Origin: Paenibacillus silvae
GTDB taxonomy: Bacteria; Bacillota; Bacilli; Paenibacillales; Paenibacillaceae
Assembly (NCBI RefSeq): GCF_014639235.1
Contig: NZ_BMFU01000001.1
Location: forward strand, 434,001 to 498,000
DNA: 64,000 bases
Direction of reading: 5' to 3'
The position numbers and the translations under genes were made by a program. Under the pieces are notes generated by a model that was given only the letters and a program-made list of their open reading frames with translations, did no database searches and was not told where the DNA came from. How positions within the stretch are numbered: position 1 is the stretch's first letter; every line of letters starts with the position of its first letter. Below are positions 26,245 through 35,065 of this stretch, piece after piece.

Positions 26245-26396
26245 TTCACACCTAACCACTCCGATTGCAGTACCCTCTTTCGATCGCTGTTATCCCCGGA
26301 TTTTTTTGATTCCTTTTTTCAAAAGGAAAAATCCTGTGATAAACGCGAACGCTCCGCTTCTGCAGATGGGTTCTGCACTCTCCGTTCCTGTGTGAA
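26245..26396 (+). repeat. Structured intergenic repeat, copy 3
   Basis: A 152-bp copy bounded by TTCACAC and GTGTGAA, with core ATCGCTGTTATCCCCGGATT and GCGAACGCTCCGCTTCT. Same length and orientation as copy 1. Its inner right arm (AAAAATCCTGTGATAA) pairs less well than in copy 1. Confidence 0.85.
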
Positions 26397-26733
26397 TATA
26401 AGTTCAAACATGAATCCATTCGTGTAATCTTTCAATTCTGCTTAAACACCAAAGCTAACTTGCTTGTACTTCTATTATATAACACCAATGTGACCGGGTC
26501 TAAACAAGCAACCCAGCAAAAACACGCATAAAGCAGTCTCTGGACTGCTCCAGACGTCATACAGGCACACCAGGATAAGCAATGCTTGCTAATGGTGCTA
26601 CCTGCTCCTTTATTCTATGACAGAAGTCTTCAAATATAACAGTGCAGTCACCCAACTGTGACAATTACGGGCCTTTTTTTATTTTCTGGTCGTTTGCAAA
26701 GGAATCCTTTCCCTGATGCACATACACTATAGC

Positions 26734-26821
26734 AAACGGTATTGATAAATCGAATTCAAACGTTTCCAGACTTACTCTGCTGTTTATGGTATAATATAAC
26801 AATTGAATCCCAATACCGTTT
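26734..26821 (+). promoter_or_regulatory. Promoter of the TIR-like operon enclosed by an 11-bp inverted repeat
   Basis: AAACGGTATTG at 26734-26744 and its exact inverse CAATACCGTTT at 26811-26821 flank a -10-like TATAAT at about 26789-26795. The right arm ends 15 nt before the ATG. The arrangement looks like an operator pair, or less likely a short invertible segment. Confidence 0.6.
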
Positions 26822-26836
26822 AAGCGAGGCGGATGA

Positions 26837-27874
26837 ATGAAAACGTTAAAGCCAAGAGTCTTTATTGGCTGCTCGCTGGAAGCGAAGCCGATTGCAGCCG
26901 CTGTACACGAAAACTTGCGTTTTTCAGCCGAAGTCACCCCTTGGTACTCGGGGGTATTTAATCCAAGCAGTTACACCATGGACGATCTGGAAGCCGAGGT
27001 GCGCACAACGGACTTTGCCATTTTTATCTTCCATCCGGATGACATATCCAAAATTCGCGGGAAGTACTACGCATCGGTTCGGGATAATACAATGCTTGAA
27101 ATGGGTCTATTTATGGGCCGTCTGGGACGGAAGCGTATTTTTTTCATTCTTCCCGAGGATATTACGGATATTAAAGATGCCACCAAAGTCGAAGGACTGC
27201 GGATGCCCACCGATCTGCTCGGATTGAATCCGCTTGTATATGAGATTCGTTCTGACGGAAAATGGGCACCGGCCGTATCTGTTGCCTGCTCCAAAATTGC
27301 AGACAGCATTGAAGAGCAAGGGCGCTGGAGTGATCCCGAAGCCGAGCGTATCATCGAGAAACACAAACGCTCCGAAGATCAGGCACGTCTACAATTATTC
27401 AAACTGCTGCGTTTCTTTAGAGAATTGCTGCGCACACGCAAAGCAGATGCCCAGATGTTAGAACGCATGAGCGATGCATTGCGAAGTGCTTTTGTATCGC
27501 ACCCGCCATTTACTGTTCGTGGTACCGCGATCTATCGTACAGATGGTAATGGTTATATCGAGCAATTATGCGGTAATGTTGGAGAACCCGGCAGAAAGTA
27601 CGACTTGACCGCTAATGATGATAAATTACCGGATGATCCTAAACGCATTCTTGTTGTCGATTCATATCGGGAAAACAAAATCAAAGTAAATCTGTATGAC
27701 GATTACCTTGAGAAAGAGTATCTGCTATGCTATCCTGTAGCCAAGAGGTATGTCATTACCGTTCATATTATTGGTCATATCGAAGCGGATGAGGCGGTAT
27801 TTCAGCACATTGACTTGCAAAATCGTCAACTGTTTAACGCCATCAACGATCTGTTAGGAGGCGAACCGGAATGA
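26837..27874 (+). CDS. TIR-like (CAP12/PF10137-type) nucleotide-binding effector with GAF-like C-terminus
   Basis: A 345-aa cytoplasmic protein. Residues 5-155 match the TIR-like family often called CAP12-type predicted nucleotide-binding proteins: KPRVFIGCSLEAKPIA at the N-terminus, WYSGVFNPSSYTMDDLE, and RDNTMLEMGLFMGRLGRKR, in which Glu88 is the likely NAD+-cleaving residue. Residues 165-215 are a charged helical linker. Residues 215-340 look like a diverged GAF-type sensor (AIYRTDGNGYIEQL...KEYLLCYPVAKRYVITVHI); that part is a weak structural guess. Family members act as NADase effectors in antiphage signalling. GAGG lies 10 nt before the ATG. It overlaps the next gene by 4 nt. Confidence 0.8.
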   Translation: MKTLKPRVFIGCSLEAKPIAAAVHENLRFSAEVTPWYSGVFNPSSYTMDDLEAEVRTTDFAIFIFHPDDISKIRGKYYASVRDNTMLEMGLFMGRLGRKRIFFILPEDITDIKDATKVEGLRMPTDLLGLNPLVYEIRSDGKWAPAVSVACSKIADSIEEQGRWSDPEAERIIEKHKRSEDQARLQLFKLLRFFRELLRTRKADAQMLERMSDALRSAFVSHPPFTVRGTAIYRTDGNGYIEQLCGNVGEPGRKYDLTANDDKLPDDPKRILVVDSYRENKIKVNLYDDYLEKEYLLCYPVAKRYVITVHIIGHIEADEAVFQHIDLQNRQLFNAINDLLGGEPE

Positions 27875-28104
27875 GACCGGAAATGAAAAAAATAAGCAAG
27901 CGCTGGGGCAGCGAGAAGAAAGTTCGCCTTAGTTCTGCGCCTGATTCATCACGACCGGTTCCGGAACCCAAGGAAAAGGATCGTTTCCACAAACCGGCCG
28001 TACCGCTCGTTACAATCGGCCCATCACTGAAGGGCAAGGAGCGACCATACAAGGTCATTTTAGAAAAAGAAGCGTATTACGAGAAACCTCAATATCTCGC
28101 TTGA
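27871..28104 (+). CDS. Small basic protein translationally coupled to the TIR-like effector
   Basis: A 77-aa Lys/Pro-rich protein (MRPEMKKISKRWGSEKK...) with no recognised domain. It is probably largely disordered. Its ATG overlaps the effector stop (ATGA), and GGAGG lies 9 nt upstream, so it is a genuine coupled gene. In two-gene effector operons such small partners are often regulators or antitoxins, but nothing in this sequence proves that role. Confidence 0.72.
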   Translation: MRPEMKKISKRWGSEKKVRLSSAPDSSRPVPEPKEKDRFHKPAVPLVTIGPSLKGKERPYKVILEKEAYYEKPQYLA

Positions 28105-28759
28105 GTTTGGCAACAACTTCACTGAGATATAGCTTTATTCAGAAGACTATCGTTTCATCAAATTTTTTACTTGATGTCTAAAGTTGATGTTCACACATTC
28201 CATTTATCTTGCCGCTGCAACGGCAACATGTTTACCAGGCCCGCCGCCCATGGCTGGGCTTTTTTGTTCTTTTGCTACTTTGCTTGATTCATGATAAAGC
28301 CTGTATATTGTGCTCCTGTTGCTTGATTCATTCTAAAAATGGCTTGCACGTAAGCTGATCAATGTCATATGACATACATAAAACGTTAGAGTTAAAAGAT
28401 GTATTTTGACCAACTCATCTGCTGCTTCTGACCTTAGGTTTCCTGCAAAACCCATAAATTATACCTAAATTTTGGAGCTGGCTTGTCCGTTTCTGCTGAA
28501 CCACTTCGCACTGCGTGCAGCTCCCAGCACGCAGTGCCCTGCTTCATGACGAGGATGGTCAGCCACAATTGACAGCTGTTATTTCCTCATTATATTGCCC
28601 ATATAACTTTATTTCCGCCGACATACAGACCTCATGCTGAAATCAATTTCCATTATTTATCGGTTGTATAACGTATGCCTATTGCATATATTGATTATAA
28701 TATAAGAACACATGTTCTGTAAACAATAAATTCCAATTATAGGTTAAGGAAGTGAATGT
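28105..28759. other. Non-coding gap between the TIR operon and the YhjD-like gene
   Basis: Besides the terminator at 28236 it contains a perfect 11-bp inverted repeat, GCACTGCGTGC at 28508-28518 and GCACGCAGTGC at 28527-28537, without a T-run. No gene is supported. Confidence 0.6.
28236..28270 (+). terminator. Terminator of the TIR-like operon
   Basis: AGGCCCGCC and GGCTGGGCT pair with one bulge around CCATGG, followed by TTTTTTG; 130 nt past the small gene. Confidence 0.7.
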
Positions 28760-29143
28760 ATGATATCCCCTACTTCCGCCCCATCCCCTGCGGATGAAGA
28801 TCATCGTCTGATCAAAGGTATAGTTGTACGCACGCTTTTGCTAGATGTACTGGAACGGGATATTCGCACCCTGGATACCTTGCTTCTGAAAATGCCCGAG
28901 GTCTATATTCTGTCACTCACCCGTATTCAGAATGATGTACTCAAGGAGATGCTGGAACTGCGCAAACAAATGAGAATCCGCGGCGTGAAAGTTCTGGAGG
29001 AAACGCGGCGAAAGGATGGCATCGAAACTGTCTATCTGTGCAGGGGATATATGAAACAGTTCTATATGCTTTGGACCTTTGCGCGCAATGAGGTTAAAAA
29101 AGAGCTAAGTCGACATCTGCAGATGGACCTGGCACAAACCTGA
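28760..29143 (+). CDS. YhjD-like conserved hypothetical protein
   Basis: A 127-aa soluble, helical protein. The pattern LIKGIVVRTLLLDVLERDIR, then IRGVKVLEE and a C-terminal RNEVKKELSRHL, recalls the Bacillus YhjD family of unknown function. The match is from memory of the pattern only. ATG at 28760 with AAGGAAGTGAATGT upstream. Monocistronic, 222 bp before cysK. Confidence 0.65.
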   Translation: MISPTSAPSPADEDHRLIKGIVVRTLLLDVLERDIRTLDTLLLKMPEVYILSLTRIQNDVLKEMLELRKQMRIRGVKVLEETRRKDGIETVYLCRGYMKQFYMLWTFARNEVKKELSRHLQMDLAQT

Positions 29144-29365
29144 GTACGATTGGTATTTTGCCTCACTTTGCATTTGGTACAATCTTTTTCCAAGACAGCA
29201 GGTGTAATAAGCAAGGCTCTGCCGCGCATCAACATGCCAGGCAAGTGCTGCTGAACAGGTTGACCATTGCGTGCTCTGTCATTAAGATGGAGAAGACATA
29301 TCCAACCTTCCCGATGTGGGAAAGGATATTCACACAATGTCAGTCTAATCAAGGAGCTGCACATC

Positions 29366-30334
29366 ATGGAATCGAATTCGAATTCTCTTTATAGTTCAAA
29401 AAATAATACACCATCACACCCACTCGTTGCCGCGAATGTGACCGAACTGATCGGCCAGACCCCTGCGGTTCGGCTCAGCAGACTCACAGGCAGTGACTCC
29501 GCTGACGTGTTCGTCAAGCTGGAGTATTTCAATCCAAGCGGCAGCGTCAAGGACCGTGCTGCCTACAACCTGATCGCACAGGCTGAACGAGACGGATTGC
29601 TGCAGCCTGGAGCAACCATAATTGAACCGACGAGCGGCAATACCGGGATTGGCCTCGCGATGAATGCCGCGGCCAAAGGATACAAAGCGATTCTGATCAT
29701 GCCGGACAACATGTCCAAGGAGCGCATCAACATTTTGAAGGCATATGGCGCAGAGGTTGTACTTACGCCTGCCGCGGAGCGGATGCCTGGAGCCATTCGC
29801 AAGGCGAAGGAGCTTCAGGCCGAGCTGCCGGGCAGCTTCATTCCGCAGCAGTTTGAGAATCAGGCGAATCCGGATATCCACCGGATCACGACGGCGCCCG
29901 AGATTTTGGAGCAGATGGATGGCAGACTAGACGCCTTCATCGCTACAGCCGGAACCGGCGGCACGATCACCGGAACGGGCGAAGAGCTGCGCAAGCAGCT
30001 TCCCGACCTCCGCATCTATGCGGTGGAGCCGCAAGGTTCCCCGGTGCTGTCCGGCGGCGAGCCCGGACCGCACAAGCTCGTCGGTACAAGTCCGGGCTTC
30101 ATCCCGGACATCTTGAATACCGACGTATGGGATGCCATCATCCAGGTGTCCGATGAGGACGCACTGGATACGATGCGGCAGCTTGCTGCCCGGGAAGGGC
30201 TGCTGCTCGGCCCTTCCTCTGGCGCTTCGGTGTGGGCCGCCCTTCGCATCGCGAAGGAACTGGGGCCGGGGCACCGGGTGCTCTGCATTGCGCCGGATAC
30301 CGGGGAACGGTATCTGAGCATGGGTATTTTTTAA
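29366..30334 (+). CDS. cysK: Cysteine synthase (O-acetylserine sulfhydrylase)
   Basis: PLP-dependent enzyme making cysteine from O-acetylserine and sulfide. The PLP lysine is in NPSGSVKDRAAYN, the substrate loop in PTSGNTGIGLAM, and the phosphate cradle in TAGTGGTITGTG. The protein is 322 aa, starting at ATG 29366 (MESNSNSLYSS) with AAGGAG 9 nt upstream; the frame open from 29267 has no signal. It has an N-terminal extension of about 20 residues over the usual family start. The 3' third is clearly more GC-rich than its neighbours. CysM and cystathionine synthase-type activity cannot be excluded. Confidence 0.93.
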   Translation: MESNSNSLYSSKNNTPSHPLVAANVTELIGQTPAVRLSRLTGSDSADVFVKLEYFNPSGSVKDRAAYNLIAQAERDGLLQPGATIIEPTSGNTGIGLAMNAAAKGYKAILIMPDNMSKERINILKAYGAEVVLTPAAERMPGAIRKAKELQAELPGSFIPQQFENQANPDIHRITTAPEILEQMDGRLDAFIATAGTGGTITGTGEELRKQLPDLRIYAVEPQGSPVLSGGEPGPHKLVGTSPGFIPDILNTDVWDAIIQVSDEDALDTMRQLAAREGLLLGPSSGASVWAALRIAKELGPGHRVLCIAPDTGERYLSMGIF

Positions 30335-30447
30335 CAAGGCCAAAGGCAAAGATCCCTATCCCGACAATCTCTACACAACAAGCTCTACGTTCATAGCGCA
30401 TAACAAAATCGAGAACCAAATGAATAACCGAATAGAAAATCAAAACC

Positions 30448-30505
30448 AATAAGCCCCTGCTCACCTCGGATCATGTATCCAAGTGAACAGGAGCTTATTT
30501 TTATT
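30448..30505. terminator. Bidirectional terminator between cysK and the helicase gene
   Basis: AATAAGCCCCTG and CAGGAGCTTATT arms plus internal TCAC/GTGA pairing, with T-runs at the right and A-rich sequence at the left. The cysK-helicase gap (30335-30703) contains nothing else I can support. Confidence 0.85.
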
Positions 30506-30703
30506 TTCGCAACACAAAAGTAATCACGCAAAGCGCAGGTATCAAACATAAGACATGAGGCGTACAACAGAAACATGAAATACAAGCATAAGTTACATAC
30601 ATAAATGACAAGCATCAATCACAAATCATGAAATCCCTCGCCCCGTGCTACATCCATACTGCGACTACATATTCGTTTAACGCTTAGAAACGGTGGTTAC
30701 GGA

Positions 30704-32668
30704 TTAATGTGTCAAGGTTGTCCATTCTACACCTTCCGGGAGCAGAGCCGCAATACGGTCTTTGGCTTCCTTTTGGGTATAGATCGACTCATCCAGAATC
30801 GCTGCCGAACCGGAGTCACTGCTTGTGCGAATCAAACGTCCAAGACCCTGCTTCACCCGCAGCAGCATATACGGCAGATCAATCTCTTCATATGGCGAAG
30901 CCGATGCATTCCGTTTGGCATTGAATACCGGGTCCTGCGGTGGATATGGAAGCGACCAGATCATGACGTTGGACAGAGATGGTCCCGGCACGTCGAGTCC
31001 TTCCCACAGATTCACGGAGCAGAGCACACTCTCCTCATCCTGCTGGAATGCCGCAATCAGATCACTGATCTCCCGATCCCCTTCATACATAAAGCGCAGC
31101 CCCTGCGCCTCTGGTACATGCACGATATCCTGCTTGAACGCAAGCAGCTCCTCCATCGTACGGAACAGAATCAGCGCACGACCGCCGCTCTCCTGAAGCA
31201 AAGCCGCCGCATCACGCAAACGGTTTTTGTTCTCGGCATGACCGGGTGCAGCCTGTTCAGCAATTTTCATCTGCATTTTATCTGCGTAATCATAAGGAGA
31301 AGCAACGGAGAACGATACAAAATCGTCAATCCCCAGACTATCCGCCACATATCGGAATGAGTTGTCCACGGACAGCGTAGCCGATGAAAAGACAATCGGA
31401 ATACCGGTGTTGAACACACGCTCGTTCAGGATTTCTTTTACGGTACGCAGCATGATCGACAATGTCGTCTCATCCTCGCTCTCTTCCGCCCAACAGATGT
31501 AACCATCCTCCTTGCGGAACAAAGACAAAGCCGTCTGGATCATATCCAAATGCTCTTCCACGACACGCATCTGATATCCATCCAGCGAGAACAAACCGCT
31601 TTCGAATACCAGCTCTTCTCCAATCGCATCCAGCACGCCGTTTAATCGTTCAATCTCACGCAGCAGCGGTGCTTCCACCCGGACTTCTTTCCGTTCCGAG
31701 CCAGGAATAGCAACTGTATACGTATCGAGCAGACGGAACAGTCGCTCACTGCTTTCAATTGCCTCATCTACTCGCTCTGCAAGGGATTCACGAATCTCGC
31801 CTTCGAGCAGACGTGTGACCAGTTCCTCGAAAATGCGGTGTTTCAGCTTGTAACTCAGGGCGTTCAACGCCGCTTCTTCCAGCAAATGGCCTTCATCAAA
31901 TACAACCGAGCTGTGATCTGGCAACAAAGGCAGTTGTCCTTCGCGTTTGCGCGCTTCATAAGTCCACACATGCTCCATGTAGTAATCATGGGAACAGATG
32001 ATGATGTCTTTGGAGCGACGGTAATGATCACGCGACAGCGTCAGGCCGCAGCGTTGTCTTTTTGGACACACGAAACAATCCTGAAACGGGTCCCAGTTGA
32101 TCTTGTTCCACTGACGGTCGTTCAGATGCGGATACTGCTTGCGGTCACCATACGGGTGGAAAGCCTGAAGTGTTCCCGGCGTATTCACGAATTCCGGCAG
32201 GCTCTCGTACACCTCTTCAATCACTGGCGCATCCTCATCGGCAAATCGCACTGCACTCAGCTTGTTCAGACAGACGTACTGATCTGGCGACTTGCCAAGA
32301 CGTGCGTCCACTTGTAAATCCAGATGTTCAGCGAGCTTCGCAATATCTCCGCCCGGCTTCACCAGCTGTTCAATCAAGGACTCATCGGCACAGGCGATCA
32401 CCGCCGGTTTGCCCGTATAACGTGCATAACAAACCGCGTAGAGCAGATAAACGAGTGTTTTTCCTGTTCCTACGCCGGCCTCGGCCATAATCGTCTTTTT
32501 ATCTCCATAGGCCCGTTCGAGCTGGTACGCCATAAAAATCTGTTCGTCCCGTACCTCGAAGCCGGACTCTGGCAAAATATCGTAAAATACATCGGCAACC
32601 CACTTTCCCAGACGGGATACAAAAGGTTCAGCCGGATCATATGCAAAAGGGTAACGTTGTGTAGACAA
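30704..32668 (-). CDS. DinG/Rad3 (XPD-type) ATP-dependent DNA helicase
   Basis: Superfamily 2 helicase of about 654 aa. Walker A is AEAGVGTGKT, the DEAH-type box reads DEGH (VVFDEGHLLEEAAL), and motif VI is QGLGRLIRT. Cysteines between motifs I and II (QYVCLNK and DCFVCPKRQRC) fit the Fe-S cluster of XPD/DinG enzymes. There is no N-terminal exonuclease domain, so it is YoaA-like rather than Bacillus DinG. I start it at a TTG (32666-32668, giving MSTQRYPFAYDP) because TGGAGG lies 11 nt upstream; an ATG at 32686 and a TTG at 32725 are also in frame. Confidence 0.9.
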   Translation of the reverse strand: MSTQRYPFAYDPAEPFVSRLGKWVADVFYDILPESGFEVRDEQIFMAYQLERAYGDKKTIMAEAGVGTGKTLVYLLYAVCYARYTGKPAVIACADESLIEQLVKPGGDIAKLAEHLDLQVDARLGKSPDQYVCLNKLSAVRFADEDAPVIEEVYESLPEFVNTPGTLQAFHPYGDRKQYPHLNDRQWNKINWDPFQDCFVCPKRQRCGLTLSRDHYRRSKDIIICSHDYYMEHVWTYEARKREGQLPLLPDHSSVVFDEGHLLEEAALNALSYKLKHRIFEELVTRLLEGEIRESLAERVDEAIESSERLFRLLDTYTVAIPGSERKEVRVEAPLLREIERLNGVLDAIGEELVFESGLFSLDGYQMRVVEEHLDMIQTALSLFRKEDGYICWAEESEDETTLSIMLRTVKEILNERVFNTGIPIVFSSATLSVDNSFRYVADSLGIDDFVSFSVASPYDYADKMQMKIAEQAAPGHAENKNRLRDAAALLQESGGRALILFRTMEELLAFKQDIVHVPEAQGLRFMYEGDREISDLIAAFQQDEESVLCSVNLWEGLDVPGPSLSNVMIWSLPYPPQDPVFNAKRNASASPYEEIDLPYMLLRVKQGLGRLIRTSSDSGSAAILDESIYTQKEAKDRIAALLPEGVEWTTLTH

Positions 32669-32888
32669 TCCTGGGTCAGCCTCCATTCTTAGACAAAGCA
32701 GTCCGATTTCTATTTTCCGTTTCAAAAAAGGCCGCTGGGCAAAAGTTAATTATCTCACGTGATGGATCAGGAGACAAGCTTTTTTTCACTTGGTTAACGT
32801 AGAAGACTGGATAAGGCTATGTATAGATGTTGACCACAGGGAAAATATATACAGGAATCCAACTTTAGGAAAGGTGGTATATCGCTCC

Positions 32889-34481
32889 ATGGATAAACAT
32901 TCTTCACCATCCGGGCATTCCTCAGACACATCCAACGAAACGTTGACAGATCGGCAGGGCCATCCGATTACCGACAATCAGAACGTACGAACCGTGGGCA
33001 GCCGTGGACCAACCACACTGGAGAACTATCACTTTCTTGAAAAAATTACACACTTCGACCGCGAGCGTATCCCGGAACGGGTCGTGCATGCCCGCGGAGC
33101 TGGCGCTCATGGCGTATTTGAAGCGTATGGAACGGCTGGCAATGAACCCGTATCGAAGTATACGAGAGCACGTCTTTTTCAGGAAAAAGGCAAACAAACG
33201 CCCGTGTTCGTACGCTTCTCGACCGTTATTCATGGCGGGCATTCTCCGGAGACGCTGCGGGACCCGCGCGGATTTGCAGTTAAATTTTATACCGAAGACG
33301 GCAACTGGGACCTCGTCGGCAACAATCTGAAAATCTTTTTCATCCGCGACCCGCTCAAATTCCCGGATATGGTACATGCCTTCAAGCCCGACCCGCTGAC
33401 CAACGCGCAGGATATGGAGCGGTTTTTCGATTTTGTCTCCCTTAGTCCCGAAGCGACACATATGGTGACCTTTCTCTTCTCTCCGTGGGGCATTCCGGCG
33501 AATTATCGGCAGATGCAGGGGTCAGGTGTAAATACATACAAATGGGTGAACCAGGACGGCAAAGGGGTGCTCATCAAATACCACTGGGAACCGTTGAAAC
33601 AAGGTATTCGCAACCTGCTGCAAAAGGACGCCAGTGAAATTCAGGGTCAGAACTTCAACCACGCCACGCTCGATCTCTATCATGCGATTGAACAGGGCGA
33701 CTATCCCGAATGGGAGCTGTGCGTTCAGGTGATGGAGGATGGCGAGCATCCCGAGCTGGATTTTGACCCGCTGGACCCGACCAAGCTGTGGCCTCAGGAT
33801 CAGTTTCCGTTTCTGCCTGTAGGTAAAATGACGTTGAACCGTAATCCCGAGGATTATTTTAATGAAGTGGAACAAGCCGCATTCGGGACAGGTGTGCTGG
33901 TGGACGGGCTTGATTTCTCGGATGACAAGCTGCTGCAAGGACGTACCTTCTCCTATTCGGATACCCAGCGTCACCGGGTGGGTGCAAACTATCTACAACT
34001 GCCCGTGAATGCGCCGAAGAACCGGGTAGCTACCAATCAAAGCGGCGGACAGATGCAGTATAAAGTGGACCGGGCACCGGGTCAGAATCCACACGTCAAC
34101 TACGAACCTTCTTCGCTCGGGGGATTAACAGAAGCTCAGCCGCGCGGCAAGGAGCATGAGCCGATGGTGGAAGGCAGACTGGTGCGTGAGAAGATCGAGC
34201 GTACGAATGATTTTGGACAAGCCGGGGATACGTATCGGGCGTTCGAGGACTGGGAGCGAGATGAGCTAATCAGCAACATGGTCGGCGCATTGGCCCAATG
34301 CAAACCGGATATCCGGGAGCGCATGATCTCTTATTTTACCCAGGCGGATGCGGATTACGGGCGACGTGTGGCAGAAGGACTGGCTGCTGTATCCACAGAC
34401 GATAGTGAAACAGTACAGCCGAAGCATGATCCGGGGGTTGAGCAAGCTGAGAAGCGTAGTCGGGAGACGGACGGATATTAA
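32889..34481 (+). CDS. katA: Catalase (heme, monofunctional)
   Basis: Heme catalase of 530 aa that disproportionates hydrogen peroxide. The active-site His lies in RVVHARGAGAHG, the Asn in DLVGNNLKIFF, and the heme-ligating Tyr in RTFSYSDTQRHR. It has the length of small-subunit catalases plus an approximately 45-residue charged C-terminal tail. Start is ATG 32889 (MDKHSSPSGHSS) with GGAAAGGTGG upstream. I looked for a PerR box in the 160 bp upstream and did not find one. Divergent from the helicase gene. Confidence 0.96.
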   Translation: MDKHSSPSGHSSDTSNETLTDRQGHPITDNQNVRTVGSRGPTTLENYHFLEKITHFDRERIPERVVHARGAGAHGVFEAYGTAGNEPVSKYTRARLFQEKGKQTPVFVRFSTVIHGGHSPETLRDPRGFAVKFYTEDGNWDLVGNNLKIFFIRDPLKFPDMVHAFKPDPLTNAQDMERFFDFVSLSPEATHMVTFLFSPWGIPANYRQMQGSGVNTYKWVNQDGKGVLIKYHWEPLKQGIRNLLQKDASEIQGQNFNHATLDLYHAIEQGDYPEWELCVQVMEDGEHPELDFDPLDPTKLWPQDQFPFLPVGKMTLNRNPEDYFNEVEQAAFGTGVLVDGLDFSDDKLLQGRTFSYSDTQRHRVGANYLQLPVNAPKNRVATNQSGGQMQYKVDRAPGQNPHVNYEPSSLGGLTEAQPRGKEHEPMVEGRLVREKIERTNDFGQAGDTYRAFEDWERDELISNMVGALAQCKPDIRERMISYFTQADADYGRRVAEGLAAVSTDDSETVQPKHDPGVEQAEKRSRETDGY

Positions 34482-34558
34482 TTGGCGTTAGACGAGTCGG
34501 ATGAGTATTGTCCATAACTGGATAAGTATTTTCGCATAAAAAGTTAGATGAAAGTATC

Positions 34559-34607
34559 GCCCCATGAGTCTGGGTGCCAGTGTTGGCAGCCGCTTATGGG
34601 GCTTTTT
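34559..34607 (+). terminator. Terminator of katA
   Basis: GCCCCAT and ATGGGGC arms around an internal CTGGGTGCCAGTGTTGGCAG hairpin, followed by TTTTTG. Confidence 0.85.
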
Positions 34608-35065
34608 GTTACGTGACAGCTGTTGATTTTGGAGAAAAAAGAGGTTCAAAGCGGTGGATTAGTGATAAGTCTCGTGTGATCAGCTCATGAAAAACCGGCA
34701 TATTTACGTTCATTTCAGACGATAGTTCGTTAAAAAAAGGCGATCAGCCAATGATTGGATTACATTTTCCCTTTGGAAGGGATGGGATTCGGAGCGCTTA
34801 TGCCTGTCCTGCCAGTCTTAAACGCAATCTGATCAAATGATTATTGATGATAACGTTTACAACATTTACCATGAAGCTGTGTTCTGGTGGATACCTTTTA
34901 GTTAGCTGGACGGTAGGACGAAGCACGTGACGCAGTATGTTCTGCTCTCATTAAAGGTACGCTCTACTCTACTCTGTTCTGCTCTGTTCTGCTTTGTTCA
35001 GTCCATACACGGTTACCGCCCGCCAGCGCTATATTTTATTCCAATTAACCAAGGAGGCTTGCATC
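34608..35065. other. Upstream region of the pectate lyase gene
   Basis: This non-coding stretch carries the cre-like site at 34848 and a CT-rich run with repeated CTCTGTTCTG motifs at about 34963-34998 just before the ribosome binding site. No gene is supported. Confidence 0.6.
34848..34861. promoter_or_regulatory. CcpA cre-like site upstream of pectate lyase
   Basis: TGATAACGTTTACA matches the catabolite-responsive element consensus TGWNANCGNTNWCA at every defined position. It lies about 205 bp upstream of the pectate lyase ATG, consistent with glucose repression of a polymer-degrading exoenzyme. Confidence 0.7.

Larger units (their letters stand above)
25926..26836. other. Non-coding gap upstream of the TIR-like gene
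   Basis: This 911-bp gap holds repeat copy 3 (26245-26396) and, at its right end, the TIR-like gene's promoter inside an inverted repeat (26734-26821). The two 66-codon frames at 26002 and 26195 lack ribosome binding sites and are not supported. Confidence 0.65.

Noticed and set aside
32726..32888. PerR box upstream of catalase
   Set aside because: No TTATAAT-N-ATTATAA-like palindrome was found.
34760..34830. Possible degenerate fourth copy of the structured repeat
   Set aside because: Only a GGAGCG-like segment and scattered matches; core and end repeats are missing.
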